A DNA stretch of 64,000 nucleotides from Oscillospiraceae bacterium (GTDB taxonomy: Bacteria > Bacillota > Clostridia > Oscillospirales > SIG627). Below the pieces are notes generated by a model. The model did no database searches. It was not told where the DNA came from and saw only the letters and a program-made list of their open reading frames with translations. The stretch covers positions 1 to 64,000 of the forward strand of contig JAYFRN010000012.1 of NCBI GenBank assembly GCA_034925865.1, in the 5' to 3' direction. Shown here piece by piece: positions 9,107 to 18,441 of this stretch (within the stretch, counting starts at the first letter, position 1; every line of letters starts with the position of its first letter). Both the position numbers and the translations under genes were made by a program.

Positions 9107-9850
9107 TTATATTTTCACGGCTTCTCCGACCTGAGAGCCTTCGGAAACGGTATATCCTTCGGAATATTCCACGCGCCCGATCCTACAGTTTTCACATATC
9201 GCGACGTTCTTTCCGCGTACGACAGAGGCAGAGGTGTCAGTCAGGGAAATCGAGTCTCCCTCTATTGAGCCTTTAACGTTCAGCGTCGGATAATTCTTAT
9301 TCCATACGCCGAAAATCCCCCATTTTCCTTCGCCGCGTCTTTTTACCGTGATAGTTCCGCCGCCGATCGATTCGATTTCGCTTTTATTTATCCCTGTTCC
9401 GTCAAGCTCAATGGAAACCTGTTCAGCGTTTAAAAGTCCTCCTATATCAGCGCAGCCTCTCAATTCAACCTGTTCTCCCGATATATCTCCTCCGACCTTT
9501 ATCCCGCCGGAAATTTCCACGCTTGAAGCGGATATGTTTTTATTTATGGTAATTCCACCGGAAGCGGCGATTTTTCCGGCTTTGAGATTTCCTTCGCAAA
9601 CAAATGAGCCCGAAACATGCAGAGAATTTTCCGCAGTTACGGAGCCGTCTATTTTACATGAACCGGAAACCCTGACGTCGCCGCGACAGAATACGTCGCC
9701 CTCAACCTTGCAGGACCCTGACACTTTCATTTCAGAGCATCCGATGCTTCCGGATATTTTTGCCGAGCCGGATACCGATATGGCGTCATATTCGCCGCCG
9801 GAAATTTTTCCGCTTCCGGATATTTTGATATCGTTCATAATTATCGCCAT
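9107..9850 (-). CDS. Bactofilin-like polymer-forming protein (YhbE/YhbF type)
   Basis: The 247 residues are mostly short repeated beta-strand units of the form S-G-S-x-K-I-x-G (ISGSGKISGG, VSGSAKISGS, VSGSCKVEGD, VSGSCKIDGS), which is the beta-helix signature of polymer-forming cytoskeletal proteins. The C-terminal third is less regular and has a basic KRRGEGKW segment. No signal peptide is present, so it should be cytoplasmic. It follows the YhbD-family gene by 18 bases in the same operon, as in Bacillus, where yhbD is followed by yhbE and yhbF. The ATG at 9850 has GAAAGG only one base away; the ATG at 9838 is an alternative. Confidence 0.82.
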   Translation of the reverse strand: MAIIMNDIKISGSGKISGGEYDAISVSGSAKISGSIGCSEMKVSGSCKVEGDVFCRGDVRVSGSCKIDGSVTAENSLHVSGSFVCEGNLKAGKIAASGGITINKNISASSVEISGGIKVGGDISGEQVELRGCADIGGLLNAEQVSIELDGTGINKSEIESIGGGTITVKRRGEGKWGIFGVWNKNYPTLNVKGSIEGDSISLTDTSASVVRGKNVAICENCRIGRVEYSEGYTVSEGSQVGEAVKI

Positions 9851-9868
9851 GCCTTTCGTTTTAATTGA

Positions 9869-10312
9869 TTATTTATTGCCGTTTGTCTTGCCGTAAAACA
9901 GCTCGCTGACGAGCCCGATGATCTCGGTTTCCCTGCTTCCGTCGGACAGCTTTATCGATTTGAGCTTGTTAATATCGTATTTATTTACACCATATGCGCT
10001 TTCGATTACAAGCATCGGCGTTTTCATGTCCGAGGGCATATCGAACACAGCCTTCATCTCATCAAGCGACGCGCTTTCTTTCATCCCGATTATCTTTTCT
10101 ATCCGTTCACATATGAGTTCACGCGGGAAAAACGTCTCCTGTCCGGTAGAAACTGATTTTTTAATAAACCATTCTTCCGGTATAAGCCCCATGCGCTTCC
10201 ACCTGTAAAGAGCCCCGTATGAAATTCCGAATTCGGACAGCAGATCCTTTTTTGATATCAGCGCGTCCCCGGAACCAGCACCGCCGGGGGATTTTTTGTT
10301 TTCGTTATTCAA
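9869..10312 (-). CDS. YhbD/DUF4004 family MerR-like regulator, TTG start
   Basis: About 147 residues. [32 protein letters not shown] is a MerR-like winged-helix motif, and the whole follows the YhbD (DUF4004) family. I place the start at the TTG at 10312 because GGAGG lies six bases upstream. The longer frame back to an ATG at 10360 would run through the promoter and operator, and no ribosome-binding site precedes it. The gene probably represses its own operon, because two copies of a 15-bp palindrome lie over its promoter. The downstream bactofilin-like gene would be the regulated structural product. Confidence 0.82.
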   Translation of the reverse strand: MNNENKKSPGGAGSGDALISKKDLLSEFGISYGALYRWKRMGLIPEEWFIKKSVSTGQETFFPRELICERIEKIIGMKESASLDEMKAVFDMPSDMKTPMLVIESAYGVNKYDINKLKSIKLSDGSRETEIIGLVSELFYGKTNGNK

Positions 10313-10330
10313 TTTGTCCCTCCGATATCC

Positions 10331-10379
10331 CGTAACAATGTTACGAACATATAATATCATAACATTGTTACGTTGTCAA
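10331..10379 (-). promoter_or_regulatory. Promoter with two palindromic operators for the YhbD-bactofilin operon
   Basis: On the minus strand TTGACA (10379-10374) and TATTAT (10356-10351) are 17 bases apart. CGTAACAATGTTACG (10331-10345), a perfect 15-base palindrome around one central base, covers the expected transcription start. CATAACATTGTTACG (10358-10372), 14/15 identical to it, fills the -35/-10 spacer. Their centres are 27 bases apart. This is the layout of an autorepressed promoter, and the first gene encodes a DNA-binding protein. Confidence 0.8.
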
Positions 10380-10390
10380 TAGCGCAAGGC

Positions 10391-10424
10391 AAAAAAAGCT
10401 TCCGCATATTTATAATGCGGAAGC
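10391..10424 (-). terminator. Terminator of the MBOAT operon
   Basis: GCTTCCGCAT pairs perfectly with ATGCGGAAGC around a seven-base loop and, read leftward, is followed by seven T residues. It sits about 115 bases after the MBOAT stop codon at 10540. The 10425-10539 stretch between holds a partial copy of repeat family D (about 10495-10520). Confidence 0.85.
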
Positions 10425-10539
10425 TCGGTTCGCAGATATATTGGATTACGGCATTAAGGTTATATCCTGTTATTTTATATGAAGTATCTTGACAGAGGCT
10501 TTTCAAGGAAGCCGCGCATCCCGTTTGCCGTTATGTTCA

Positions 10540-11943
10540 TCAGAATCTGAAATAAAGAAACGGATTATATGATCCGTCGATCAGATATGCAGTGCTTATA
10601 ATAAGAAGCCCGATACAGGCGGCATATGCCGAATATTTATATGTCGCGTTAAAATATCTGTGCTTCTCGAATTTATTCATTAAATTTTTCAGCAGAGGCA
10701 CGGACAAAACGACCGCAATGATCAAAACCGTAAGATAGCTGAGCGAATAATAAGAGCTTTCGGTGTTTGTGAATCCTGCGGCTCCTATTCCGACAAGCTC
10801 ACCAAACCGTTTTGCGATATCGGCAAGCGAATTCGCGCTGAATATCTCAAAGCCCGTTACCGTAATCAAAATAAAATATATATGTGAAAAAAGCTCGGAC
10901 TTTTCAAGATGTTTTATATACAAAAATTTTTCGGCAGTCAGAAGAACGCCGTAATACAGACCCCAAAGGATAAAATTATACGCCGCTCCGTGCCATAATC
11001 CGGTCGCGAACCATACGACCAACAGATTGAAAATGTGCCTCGTGGGATTTACGCGGTTTCCGCCCATCGGAATATATACGTAATCCTTAAACCATGTGCC
11101 GAGTGTAATGTGCCAGCGGCGCCAAAATTCAGTCGCGCTTCTTGAAACGAAGGGATAATTAAAATTCTCAGGAAAATTAAATCCGAACATTCTGCCCAGA
11201 CCTATCGCCATATCCGAATATCCGGAAAAGTCAAAATAAATCTGAAGCGGAACGGCAATGGCGCAGACCCACGCGAACAATACCGTGTGGGTATTCGCTT
11301 TGTCATACATTTGAGAAAGTCCCGCAAGCGTATTTGCTATCAGAACTTTTTTACCCAACCCGACACAGAACCGCCGAATGCCTGACGCAAATCCGTCAAG
11401 CGTCGTTTTTCTGTCATGAAGCTCACACGCTATGGTTTCATATCGCACGATAGGCCCGGCGATAAGCTGAGGAAACAGAGTGACATATGTTGTAAATGAG
11501 ATAAAGTTTTTTTCGGCTTTTATATCTCCGCGATACACGTCGATAGTATAGCTCATTGTCTGGAAGGTATAAAAGCTGATCCCTATCGGGAGCGCTATCT
11601 TCAAAAGAGGCAGCGCGGTCCCGAATACTCCGTTAAAGCTTGAAATAAACAAATCCGCGTATTTGAAATATCCGAGCAGCGAAAGGTTTACAATAAGAGA
11701 CAGACATAAGAATATACGTGTTATCGCTTTCCTGTTTCTGAATCTCTCAATGAAAATCGAGCAGCAATAATCGGTAAGCGCGGAGAAGAGCATAATTATA
11801 ACAAGCTTTTGTTCGCCTATGTAGTAAAAAGCAAGGCTGAAAACCAATAGAATTGAATTTCTGCATCTCCGGGGTGCGATATAATACACAAACAGAACCG
11901 CGGGAAGGAAAACGTATAAAAAGCCGATGCTTGAAAAAACCAT
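10540..11943 (-). CDS. MBOAT family O-acyltransferase (DltB/AlgI type)
   Basis: This 467-residue multi-pass membrane protein starts MVFSSIGFLYVFLPAVLFVYY, typical of AlgI-like acyltransferases. It has RSATEFWRRWHITLGTW near the middle and the catalytic-histidine region WHGAAYNFILWGLYYG near residue 320. Such proteins move acetyl groups through the membrane to O-acetylate a polysaccharide or cell-wall polymer outside. The DHHW gene immediately upstream should encode the partner that finishes the transfer. It is the last gene of a five-gene minus-strand run starting with a sigma factor. Confidence 0.92.
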   Translation of the reverse strand: MVFSSIGFLYVFLPAVLFVYYIAPRRCRNSILLVFSLAFYYIGEQKLVIIMLFSALTDYCCSIFIERFRNRKAITRIFLCLSLIVNLSLLGYFKYADLFISSFNGVFGTALPLLKIALPIGISFYTFQTMSYTIDVYRGDIKAEKNFISFTTYVTLFPQLIAGPIVRYETIACELHDRKTTLDGFASGIRRFCVGLGKKVLIANTLAGLSQMYDKANTHTVLFAWVCAIAVPLQIYFDFSGYSDMAIGLGRMFGFNFPENFNYPFVSRSATEFWRRWHITLGTWFKDYVYIPMGGNRVNPTRHIFNLLVVWFATGLWHGAAYNFILWGLYYGVLLTAEKFLYIKHLEKSELFSHIYFILITVTGFEIFSANSLADIAKRFGELVGIGAAGFTNTESSYYSLSYLTVLIIAVVLSVPLLKNLMNKFEKHRYFNATYKYSAYAACIGLLIISTAYLIDGSYNPFLYFRF

Positions 11944-12009
11944 ATTTATGACGATGCCTTTCCATCAAAAGTAAGCTTTGGCGTACCCGGCGCAAAACTT
12001 GATTGCTGC

Positions 12010-13143
12010 TTAATCAGTCTGTAAATTGCTGCTGACATCGATCGCGGAAACGCTGTATGCCATGAGGACATCGCTTCCAGGCTCCAGAGATATCTTTTGG
12101 AGAGCGGAAGACATTTTAATATAGCGTATATCGAATATAACCACCCTTTTATAACAGGAAAGAAAAAGCGGGGCAAGGCTGCGTCCGAAAGAATCGCTTA
12201 ACAGATACAGCGTTTTTCCGCCGGAGCTTTTTGTGTTGTCCAATACCGTAACCGTGCAGGCGCCTCCGAGAAAAACATCATATGCGTCATCGGCGTTTAT
12301 ATATTCATCGTAATACATCCTGCCCGAGAGCAGCTCGCCCGTGGTTTTATCGGCGCGCCGCACCCTGGCGGAATTGATGACATCGGAGGTCATATAAGTG
12401 ATCGTGTCCGGAGACAGCGGCAGAGCGGACTGACCGTAATAAACGCCGAAGAACGGGGAAAGCGTTTTGCCTTCGGTCAGATTATCACATTTTCCGGCAC
12501 CCATGGCGCCGAGAAGCCTGTCTGCCGTATTAACGATCCTGTTTTGCCTCCAGTGGGTGTCGGTTCTGTAATAGCTTTCGGCGGACAGGGTGTCAAAAAT
12601 ACCGATATAGGTTCCGCCGCATTCGCTTTTTATCCTGTTCCGCAATGCTTCATAATCGATTGCCGGGCATCCGGATTCGCCGGCAAGATAATACGCCTTG
12701 TCCGGTACTATTGTAGTATAAACATTGACCGCGCCCGTCTTGAAATATCTTTCATAAAGCTGATTGATTTTCTTTATAAAAACGGAAACTGATTTTTCAG
12801 TCAGAGGGTATGATATCGCCGCCGCATATCCGTTTTCAATAAAGATACCGTTGTTTTCCCTTTGCCCGAACAGGTAGAATTGGCTGACGGCTTTTACGCG
12901 CCGGAAGCCGTCGCGCAGAGGAAACTGATCAAGCAGATATTTTTCTTCGTTTTTGAAAAGGCTTCCGTCCGCAACAGAGGCGTATGATATTTTGGGCTTT
13001 GTTTTAAGCTCCCGACGTTCGCTTTTTGAAAGAACGTCGGGAGTTTTCATCATGACCGCAATACCGAAGCCGAATATCAGCGACAGGAATAAAGCCGTAA
13101 ATATAAGCTCCGGCAATATTCCTTTTTTGACTTTGTCATCCAT
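12010..13143 (-). CDS. DHHW family extracytoplasmic SGNH-like protein (AlgX/AlgJ-like)
   Basis: A 377-residue protein with one N-terminal membrane anchor (about residues 12-32) and an outside domain. TDTHWRQ near residue 195 is the DHHW-type His motif, and LLSDSFGRS near residue 320 is the serine-nucleophile block of SGNH hydrolases. Together they suggest an acetyltransferase that takes the acetyl group from the MBOAT protein encoded next. Its ATG overlaps the end of the upstream DUF4358-like gene by eight bases, a sign of translational coupling. Confidence 0.87.
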   Translation of the reverse strand: MDDKVKKGILPELIFTALFLSLIFGFGIAVMMKTPDVLSKSERRELKTKPKISYASVADGSLFKNEEKYLLDQFPLRDGFRRVKAVSQFYLFGQRENNGIFIENGYAAAISYPLTEKSVSVFIKKINQLYERYFKTGAVNVYTTIVPDKAYYLAGESGCPAIDYEALRNRIKSECGGTYIGIFDTLSAESYYRTDTHWRQNRIVNTADRLLGAMGAGKCDNLTEGKTLSPFFGVYYGQSALPLSPDTITYMTSDVINSARVRRADKTTGELLSGRMYYDEYINADDAYDVFLGGACTVTVLDNTKSSGGKTLYLLSDSFGRSLAPLFLSCYKRVVIFDIRYIKMSSALQKISLEPGSDVLMAYSVSAIDVSSNLQTD

Positions 13144-13771
13144 TCAATCCGCCGCCGCTCCAGTCGTTTGTGCGATCGATCCTCGTCGGAGCTATTGCAG
13201 ATAGCGCTGAAAGAGCCTGATAAACCGCCTCACAGCTTGTGGACGATGATGCCGTGAACACGATATACTGCCCTGCATATCCTCCCACTATGGCCTCGGG
13301 CTTAAGGCAGCCGAAGCGGTTAGGCTTAGTATTTTTCACTATTTTTTCAGCAAGCGCGGCGGCATCGGTGCCATCCTTTGCCTTGACAACGACGATCGAA
13401 TGGGTAAACCAGGAGCCCTCCGGCTTTGATTCAACCGCCTCTTCCACTCCCGCCGTAAATTCCTCCGTCGTAAGCCCGAGAATATCCGTGCAGTTATCGG
13501 AGTCGATTGCGTTATGACTGCACTCTATTGATTCAATCCCGTATTCCTTGTCTGTGTCAAGCTCGATTGCCTTTTTTATAATCTGATCCAGGATGTCTCC
13601 CGCTTTACCGTTGAATGCTGTCTTTGCTTCACAAGTCACGGTTGCTGTTTCGGAGGTTTTTTGCGTGCTTTTTCCGGTTTCCTCGGGAGCTTTTTTGTTT
13701 TGACAGCCGGACAATAATGCTGCCGTGATAAAAAAGGCGAGAACCAATGTAAATGCTATTGTGTTTTTCAT
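13136..13771 (-). CDS. DUF4358-like lipoprotein
   Basis: The 211-residue product has a signal peptide ending ALLSGCQNK, a clear lipobox with the cysteine near residue 23. After a Thr/Glu/Lys-rich linker comes one domain containing SIVVVKAKDGTDAAALAEKI and a YIVFTAS strand, which resembles the small DUF4358 lipoproteins often found beside MBOAT/DHHW pairs in Clostridia. The assignment is from memory of the family pattern. It should act outside the membrane, perhaps with the acetylation machinery; its biochemical role is not known. Confidence 0.68.
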   Translation of the reverse strand: MKNTIAFTLVLAFFITAALLSGCQNKKAPEETGKSTQKTSETATVTCEAKTAFNGKAGDILDQIIKKAIELDTDKEYGIESIECSHNAIDSDNCTDILGLTTEEFTAGVEEAVESKPEGSWFTHSIVVVKAKDGTDAAALAEKIVKNTKPNRFGCLKPEAIVGGYAGQYIVFTASSSTSCEAVYQALSALSAIAPTRIDRTNDWSGGGLNG

Positions 13772-13789
13772 TTTTATGTATCTCTTTCT

Positions 13790-14401
13790 CTATTTTATAA
13801 TTTCTATTATTTCGCCGATTGTCGAGCATAAATCCGTCTCGTCTTCGGCGGCGATATAGCAATAAGAAAACCCGTTGTGTTTCCATATAGCATAATTATA
13901 ATTATCCATAGAATAATAATATACCGATATGCCATCTGTGGTTTTTGATCCTGTCAGCTTTGCGCCGAATATCCCGCTGATGTCTCCGGTGCCGTGCGCG
14001 GCGCTAAGCTCTGAGCCGTCGCCGTATCTGACACAGCCCTTTTGAGCCTCTCCGTTAAAAGAATATATCAGATATTTATCCGGAGACTTTTCCGTCAATA
14101 CGGGAAAATCGAATCCGAGGTATTTTTTCATTTCATCGGCTGACGATACTTCGGTAATCGGTGATACCGCCTTAACCGGTTTTTCATGATATAAAGCATT
14201 GCGCAAAACAGCGCCGCCAAAAATCATAAGGCACAGGCAGGCGGCCAGCGCGGATATGCCGCGCATATATCGGAGCCGCAGACTTCGCTTTTCAAGAAGA
14301 ACCGCAACTTTTAGCTTTTCCGCCGAATCAATGGCTAAGGCGTTTTCAACGGCTTTGTCGTCAATGCTTCCGATGGCGTCGATCAGCTTATTCATTTTCA
14401 A
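13790..14401 (-). CDS. Single-pass membrane protein, probable anti-sigma factor
   Basis: About 203 residues: a cytoplasmic N-terminal ~45 residues (MNKLIDAIGSIDDKAVENAL), a membrane helix (ISALAACLCLMIFGGAVL), and an outside domain resembling DUF4367-like C-termini of anti-sigma factors. It follows the sigma gene directly. The TTG at 14401 lies seven bases after a GGGGG ribosome-binding site, while the ATG two codons later is thirteen away; a TTG at 14422 is less likely. Either start overlaps the sigma gene, which supports coupling. Sequestering the sigma factor at the membrane is inferred from position and topology. Confidence 0.68.
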   Translation of the reverse strand: MKMNKLIDAIGSIDDKAVENALAIDSAEKLKVAVLLEKRSLRLRYMRGISALAACLCLMIFGGAVLRNALYHEKPVKAVSPITEVSSADEMKKYLGFDFPVLTEKSPDKYLIYSFNGEAQKGCVRYGDGSELSAAHGTGDISGIFGAKLTGSKTTDGISVYYYSMDNYNYAIWKHNGFSYCYIAAEDETDLCSTIGEIIEIIK

Positions 14402-14954
14402 TATGATACCCCCTTTTTTCAAGATATTTTTTTAAGTCATTTCTTATCCGGAACAGCTTTATACCGACATTGCTTTCGCTGATTTCAAACCGTTTTGCAA
14501 GGTCCTTGACGCTTTCCGCAAAAAAATACCTCCGTATAAACAAAACCCTCGACTCGATCTTCAGAGAGCTTATATATGCGTTTATATAATCAGAAAGTAT
14601 CCTGGAATCGGTTTCATCATCAAAAGAATACTTATCCGCGATGTCATTCTCCAATTCCGACAAAAGCACCTTGAAGCCGCTTCCTTTTTGCCTTGTCTGG
14701 CTTTGTCTGTATTTATCTATTGATATTTGACGCGCTATTTTACACAAAAACGGTCTGAAATGCTGAGGTCTGTATGGCGGTATGATATTCCACATTTTCA
14801 TATATGTATCATTTACGCATTCCTCCGCGTCAGAATAATCGTTCAGAACATTGAACGCAATGGAAAGAATCAGTTTGCCGTATTTATCTGATAACTGTCC
14901 GAGTCCGTTTTCAGAATGAATATAAAGCAAATCAAGTATTTCGCTGTCTTCCAC
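14388..14954 (-). CDS. ECF-type RNA polymerase sigma factor
   Basis: 188 residues. Region 2 is visible as DAEECVNDTYMKMWNIIPPY with RPFLCKIARQISIDKYR, and region 4 as SLKIESRVLFIRRYFFAESVKDLAKRFEISESNVGIKLFRIRNDLKKYLEKRG. There is no region 1 or 3, so this is an extracytoplasmic-function sigma factor. The start is GTG at 14954 with AAGGAGG five bases upstream. It heads a same-strand run with the membrane protein, DUF4358-like, DHHW and MBOAT genes, so polymer acetylation may be part of its regulon. The gap 14955-15242 before the divergent ABC operon is AT-rich, and I find no gene in it. Confidence 0.88.
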   Translation of the reverse strand: MEDSEILDLLYIHSENGLGQLSDKYGKLILSIAFNVLNDYSDAEECVNDTYMKMWNIIPPYRPQHFRPFLCKIARQISIDKYRQSQTRQKGSGFKVLLSELENDIADKYSFDDETDSRILSDYINAYISSLKIESRVLFIRRYFFAESVKDLAKRFEISESNVGIKLFRIRNDLKKYLEKRGYHIENE

Positions 14955-15242
14955 GCCGGCCTCCTTGGTTTTGAGTACTCATCTATAATAACGAAAAAAA
15001 ATAGAATTCATTACAATGTTTTAAATTATAGCATTAATTTTTTTGCCGTTCAACTCTTCGCGGCATATAAGCCGTACTGTCCTTTGCCGTTAAAGAAAAA
15101 ACTAATATGCGATAGAAGTAAATATAATAGCAATTTCAGGCGCGGCCGCGCTCCGGATAAAGCATATATTGAAAAAAATGCTATAATAAATTATCTGTTA
15201 AATTATAAACGATAAAAAAAACAAAAAAATTTGAAAAACCTC

Positions 15243-15270
15243 TTGCGCAAACCGCTCATTATGGTATAGT
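15243..15270 (+). promoter_or_regulatory. Promoter of the ABC / DUF1854 operon
   Basis: TTGCGC (15243-15248) and TATAGT (15265-15270) are 16 bases apart. Downstream, CCCGCG and CGCGGG around 15290-15309 form a GC-rich hairpin in the leader. GGAGG at 15320-15324 then lies nine bases before the ATG at 15334. Confidence 0.6.
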
Positions 15271-15333
15271 ATATAAAAGTCTTATTTCCCGCGCGCGAAT
15301 TTTCGCGGGCAGAAAGTATGGAGGCTTAATCAT

Positions 15334-17640
15334 ATGCTGCCGCTTGATAAATTTACCGCAGACGCGCAGAGAGCCCTTGTCGAATCGGGCATAGACGCGT
15401 CGAAAGTAACGGTTTGTCTGCGTCTCGACCTTGATTCCGAGGGTAATTTCGGTGAGGATTGGTTTTTTCTGTGCGATAAGAAGCTTTATCGCATGGGTAT
15501 GGCTGTGTATTCGGATTTTCCGGGAAAACCGGGCAAAACAAAAGCGAATACCAAAAAATCATCACCTGAATTCACGCTCCGGGGCAAGGTCGATTTTATT
15601 TGTCCGCTCGAGGAGCTTTCCGAGTTCGGCGTAGACAGCTTTGTTTCTTCAAACCGTTTTACCATGAAACGGGGAGACTCGACAATAAACCTGGGCTTTT
15701 GCACAAACGCAAAAAAGCAAAAGCTGTTCTGCTTCATCGATATATGCGAACGTATTTCCGGAGGACAGGAAATTTTAGATGACGACAAGATGTTTGAGGC
15801 GTTCAATATTTACTGCCCGAAATGCGGCCGTCCGTATAATGACCGGGACAGAAAGCTTTGCCTCAACTGTCTCAACAAGGGTGCGATATATAAACGCCTT
15901 TTAAAATATTTTACTCCATATAAGAAGCAGTTTGTTATTATATTCCTGTGTCTTGCCGCCTCCTGTGCCATTTCACTGATAAACCCGTTCCTCGGCGGTT
16001 CGTTTTTGTACGGCCGGGTGCTGAATATCAACGAACCCGACAATTTCATCCGCGGGAACGTGTGGCTTGGCGTCGGAATCATCTTTTTTATCGCTGTACT
16101 GTCGCTTGTGATACAGATCATCCGTTCGCGTGCCAATGCCGAAATGTCCGGAAATGTCACGCTGAGCATGAAGCTTGATATATTTACGGCAATGCAAAGC
16201 CTGTCGCTGTCGTATTTCAACAACAACCAGACCGGACGCCTAATAACCAGAGTCGATTACGACGCCGCCACGGTAAGGGGCTTCTTCACGGACAGCCTGC
16301 CGGCTCTCGTCGTGAACGTTGTGACCTTTGTCACCGCCGCGATTGTTATGTTTTCGATAAACTGGAAGCTGTCTCTGATAGTGTTCATTCCGGTTCCTAT
16401 AATCATTATAATAATAAAGACCATGTTCCCTAAGCTTTGGAGAGGATATACGCTGCGTTGGCGCCGCAAAAGCTCCATGAACGCGATGCTCGGCGACAGC
16501 CTTGACGGAATACGAGTCGTGAAGGCGTTCGCCAAGGAAGAAACCGAAACCAACCGCTTCACGAGATACAGCGACAGACTGATGAAGGCGACATTAAAGC
16601 TGAACGCCATTCAGCTCTGTATATTCCCGATCATAGGACTTCTGATAACGATGAGCAGCGAGACAATATGGGGCTTCGGCGGCATACTTGTCATGAAGCG
16701 CCTCATGGATTACGGAACGTTTATTACATATATCGGATATACCGCGATGATATTTTCGCCGCTCCAGTTTTTCACCGAGGTGTCGGATCAACTTACCAAT
16801 ACCGCAAACTCGGCCCAGCGTATGTTTGAAGTCCTTGATACGATACCGGAAATATCCGAAAAGCCGGGCGCAATAGATTTAAAGGATATGAAGGGCAAGA
16901 TCGAATTCCGCGATGTATGCTTCTCATACAACGCAAACCGTCCGATACTCAAAAACGTATCCATGACGATTCATCCCGGAGAGGCCGTGGGGCTTGTCGG
17001 ACATACGGGCGCGGGAAAATCGACGATCGCCAATCTGATCACCCGTCTTTACGACGTTATTTCCGGCGAGATCTATATTGACGACATAAACATAAAGGAT
17101 CTCACGATATCCTGCATACGCAAAAATATGGCGATAGTGTCACAGGAGATATTTCTGTTCAACGGAACCATCGCCGACAATATCAGATATGCTCGTCCTG
17201 ATGCTTCCTTTGAGGAGGTCATCGCCGCGTCAAAGGCGGCAAACGCGCACGATTTTATTATAAACCTTCCGAACGGTTACGAAACGCTCGTCGGCACCGG
17301 AAACAGATGGCTTTCCGGAGGCGAACGCCAAAGAGTCTCAATTGCCCGCGCGCTTCTTCTGAACCCAAAAATCCTCGTGCTCGACGAGGCGACGGCGGCC
17401 ATGGACACCGAAACCGAGCGGCAGATACAGGATGCGCTTGCGCGTCTGATTGAAAGCAAAACCACCATAACAATAGCGCACCGTCTTTCAACCCTGAAGG
17501 ACTGCGATACGCTTTACGCAATCGACGACGGCCGCATCGTCGAATCGGGCACTCACGCAGAACTTATAGCCAAACGCGGAGTATACTTCAAGCTTTATTC
17601 GCTGCAGGCGGAAGCTATGAAAAAAGTCATCGCGGAATGA
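15334..17640 (+). CDS. ABC exporter with N-terminal zinc-ribbon module (DUF1854-associated)
   Basis: This 768-residue half-transporter has an unusual front part. Residues 1-155 form a beta-rich domain (possibly PH-like). A zinc ribbon follows, CPKCGRPY near 160 and CLNCLNKG near 175, and only then the six-helix exporter domain (about 190-500). The ATPase domain has Walker A GHTGAGKST near 557, signature LSGGERQR near 660, and Walker B ILVLDEATAA near 684. It should work with the similar protein at 18442 as a heterodimer, with the DUF1854 protein between them as an accessory. The substrate is unknown. The Walker B glutamate is present. Confidence 0.87.
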   Translation: MLPLDKFTADAQRALVESGIDASKVTVCLRLDLDSEGNFGEDWFFLCDKKLYRMGMAVYSDFPGKPGKTKANTKKSSPEFTLRGKVDFICPLEELSEFGVDSFVSSNRFTMKRGDSTINLGFCTNAKKQKLFCFIDICERISGGQEILDDDKMFEAFNIYCPKCGRPYNDRDRKLCLNCLNKGAIYKRLLKYFTPYKKQFVIIFLCLAASCAISLINPFLGGSFLYGRVLNINEPDNFIRGNVWLGVGIIFFIAVLSLVIQIIRSRANAEMSGNVTLSMKLDIFTAMQSLSLSYFNNNQTGRLITRVDYDAATVRGFFTDSLPALVVNVVTFVTAAIVMFSINWKLSLIVFIPVPIIIIIIKTMFPKLWRGYTLRWRRKSSMNAMLGDSLDGIRVVKAFAKEETETNRFTRYSDRLMKATLKLNAIQLCIFPIIGLLITMSSETIWGFGGILVMKRLMDYGTFITYIGYTAMIFSPLQFFTEVSDQLTNTANSAQRMFEVLDTIPEISEKPGAIDLKDMKGKIEFRDVCFSYNANRPILKNVSMTIHPGEAVGLVGHTGAGKSTIANLITRLYDVISGEIYIDDINIKDLTISCIRKNMAIVSQEIFLFNGTIADNIRYARPDASFEEVIAASKAANAHDFIINLPNGYETLVGTGNRWLSGGERQRVSIARALLLNPKILVLDEATAAMDTETERQIQDALARLIESKTTITIAHRLSTLKDCDTLYAIDDGRIVESGTHAELIAKRGVYFKLYSLQAEAMKKVIAE

Positions 17641-17675
17641 CCGTACGGCCGCCGCAATAAGAAAGGATGGTTCTT

Positions 17676-18383
17676 ATGGCAGAGGAAAAGAAAACCGCCG
17701 GATGCAATCAAAACGGATCGGCTAAGACGGCGGATAAAAAAGAAGACGCAAAACCTGCGGAAAAAGATCCCGGGGAAGCAAAACCCGAAAACACAAAGCC
17801 TGAGGAAACGAAAGCCGCCGCGGATGACGACGAGGAAAACATTGAAGACCTGTTTATCCCGAGACGCGTATCAATACCGCTCACAAAAGAGAATGCGCGT
17901 TTTTTCCGCTCCCAAGGCGGATTGATAAGCCTTGATTTTACAAATCACAAGGGAGAAAAAGAGATCGTGGAGCGCGTCGTCGTATACCGCGCGTTTCCGA
18001 TCACGAATCCGGACGAATTTCTTTCAGTGCGCGAGCCCGATTCAAAAAAAGAAGGCAGAGGGCTTGAAATCGGAATGATACGCCACCTTTCAGACATGAG
18101 TGAGGAATCGCGGGAGGTAATTACCGAGGAGCTTACGCGCAGATACTTTTCACCGACAATCACAAAGATCAGGAATGTCAAGGAAAAATTCGGGTATTCC
18201 TATTGGGATGCCGACACGACCTCCGGACCGGTGACCTTTATCATGTCGAATCCGTTTCAGAATATAAGGGTTCTCGAGGACGGACGCATTTTCATGCGCG
18301 ATATGGACGGAAATAACTTTCAGATACCCGATTCCAAATCGCTCGACCCCGCAAGCTATAAAAAAATAGAAGTATATCTGTGA
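17676..18383 (+). CDS. DUF1854 family protein
   Basis: 235 residues. The first ~50 are Lys/Glu/Ala/Pro-rich and probably disordered. The rest (RRVSIPLTKENARFFRSQGGLISLDF onward) follows the DUF1854 pattern, ending with NPFQNIRVLEDGRIFMRDMDGNNFQIPD. DUF1854 genes are often found with ABC exporters, and public annotation names them 'cyanophycin metabolism-associated', but no cyanophycin synthetase lies in this window. The ATG at 17676 is used because AAAGGA ends eight bases before it. It sits 35 bases after one ABC gene and 58 before the next, within one operon. Confidence 0.85.
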   Translation: MAEEKKTAGCNQNGSAKTADKKEDAKPAEKDPGEAKPENTKPEETKAAADDDEENIEDLFIPRRVSIPLTKENARFFRSQGGLISLDFTNHKGEKEIVERVVVYRAFPITNPDEFLSVREPDSKKEGRGLEIGMIRHLSDMSEESREVITEELTRRYFSPTITKIRNVKEKFGYSYWDADTTSGPVTFIMSNPFQNIRVLEDGRIFMRDMDGNNFQIPDSKSLDPASYKKIEVYL

Positions 18384-18441
18384 TACGGACCGAAATGCAG
18401 TCAATTTTACTTGATTGCGTTCGGCATATGAGGGACAAGCA

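Noticed and set aside
10313-10360. An ATG at 10360 as the start of the YhbD-family gene
   Set aside because: The codon lies in the -35/-10 spacer and the extra residues would be coded by the operator; GGAGG marks the TTG at 10312.
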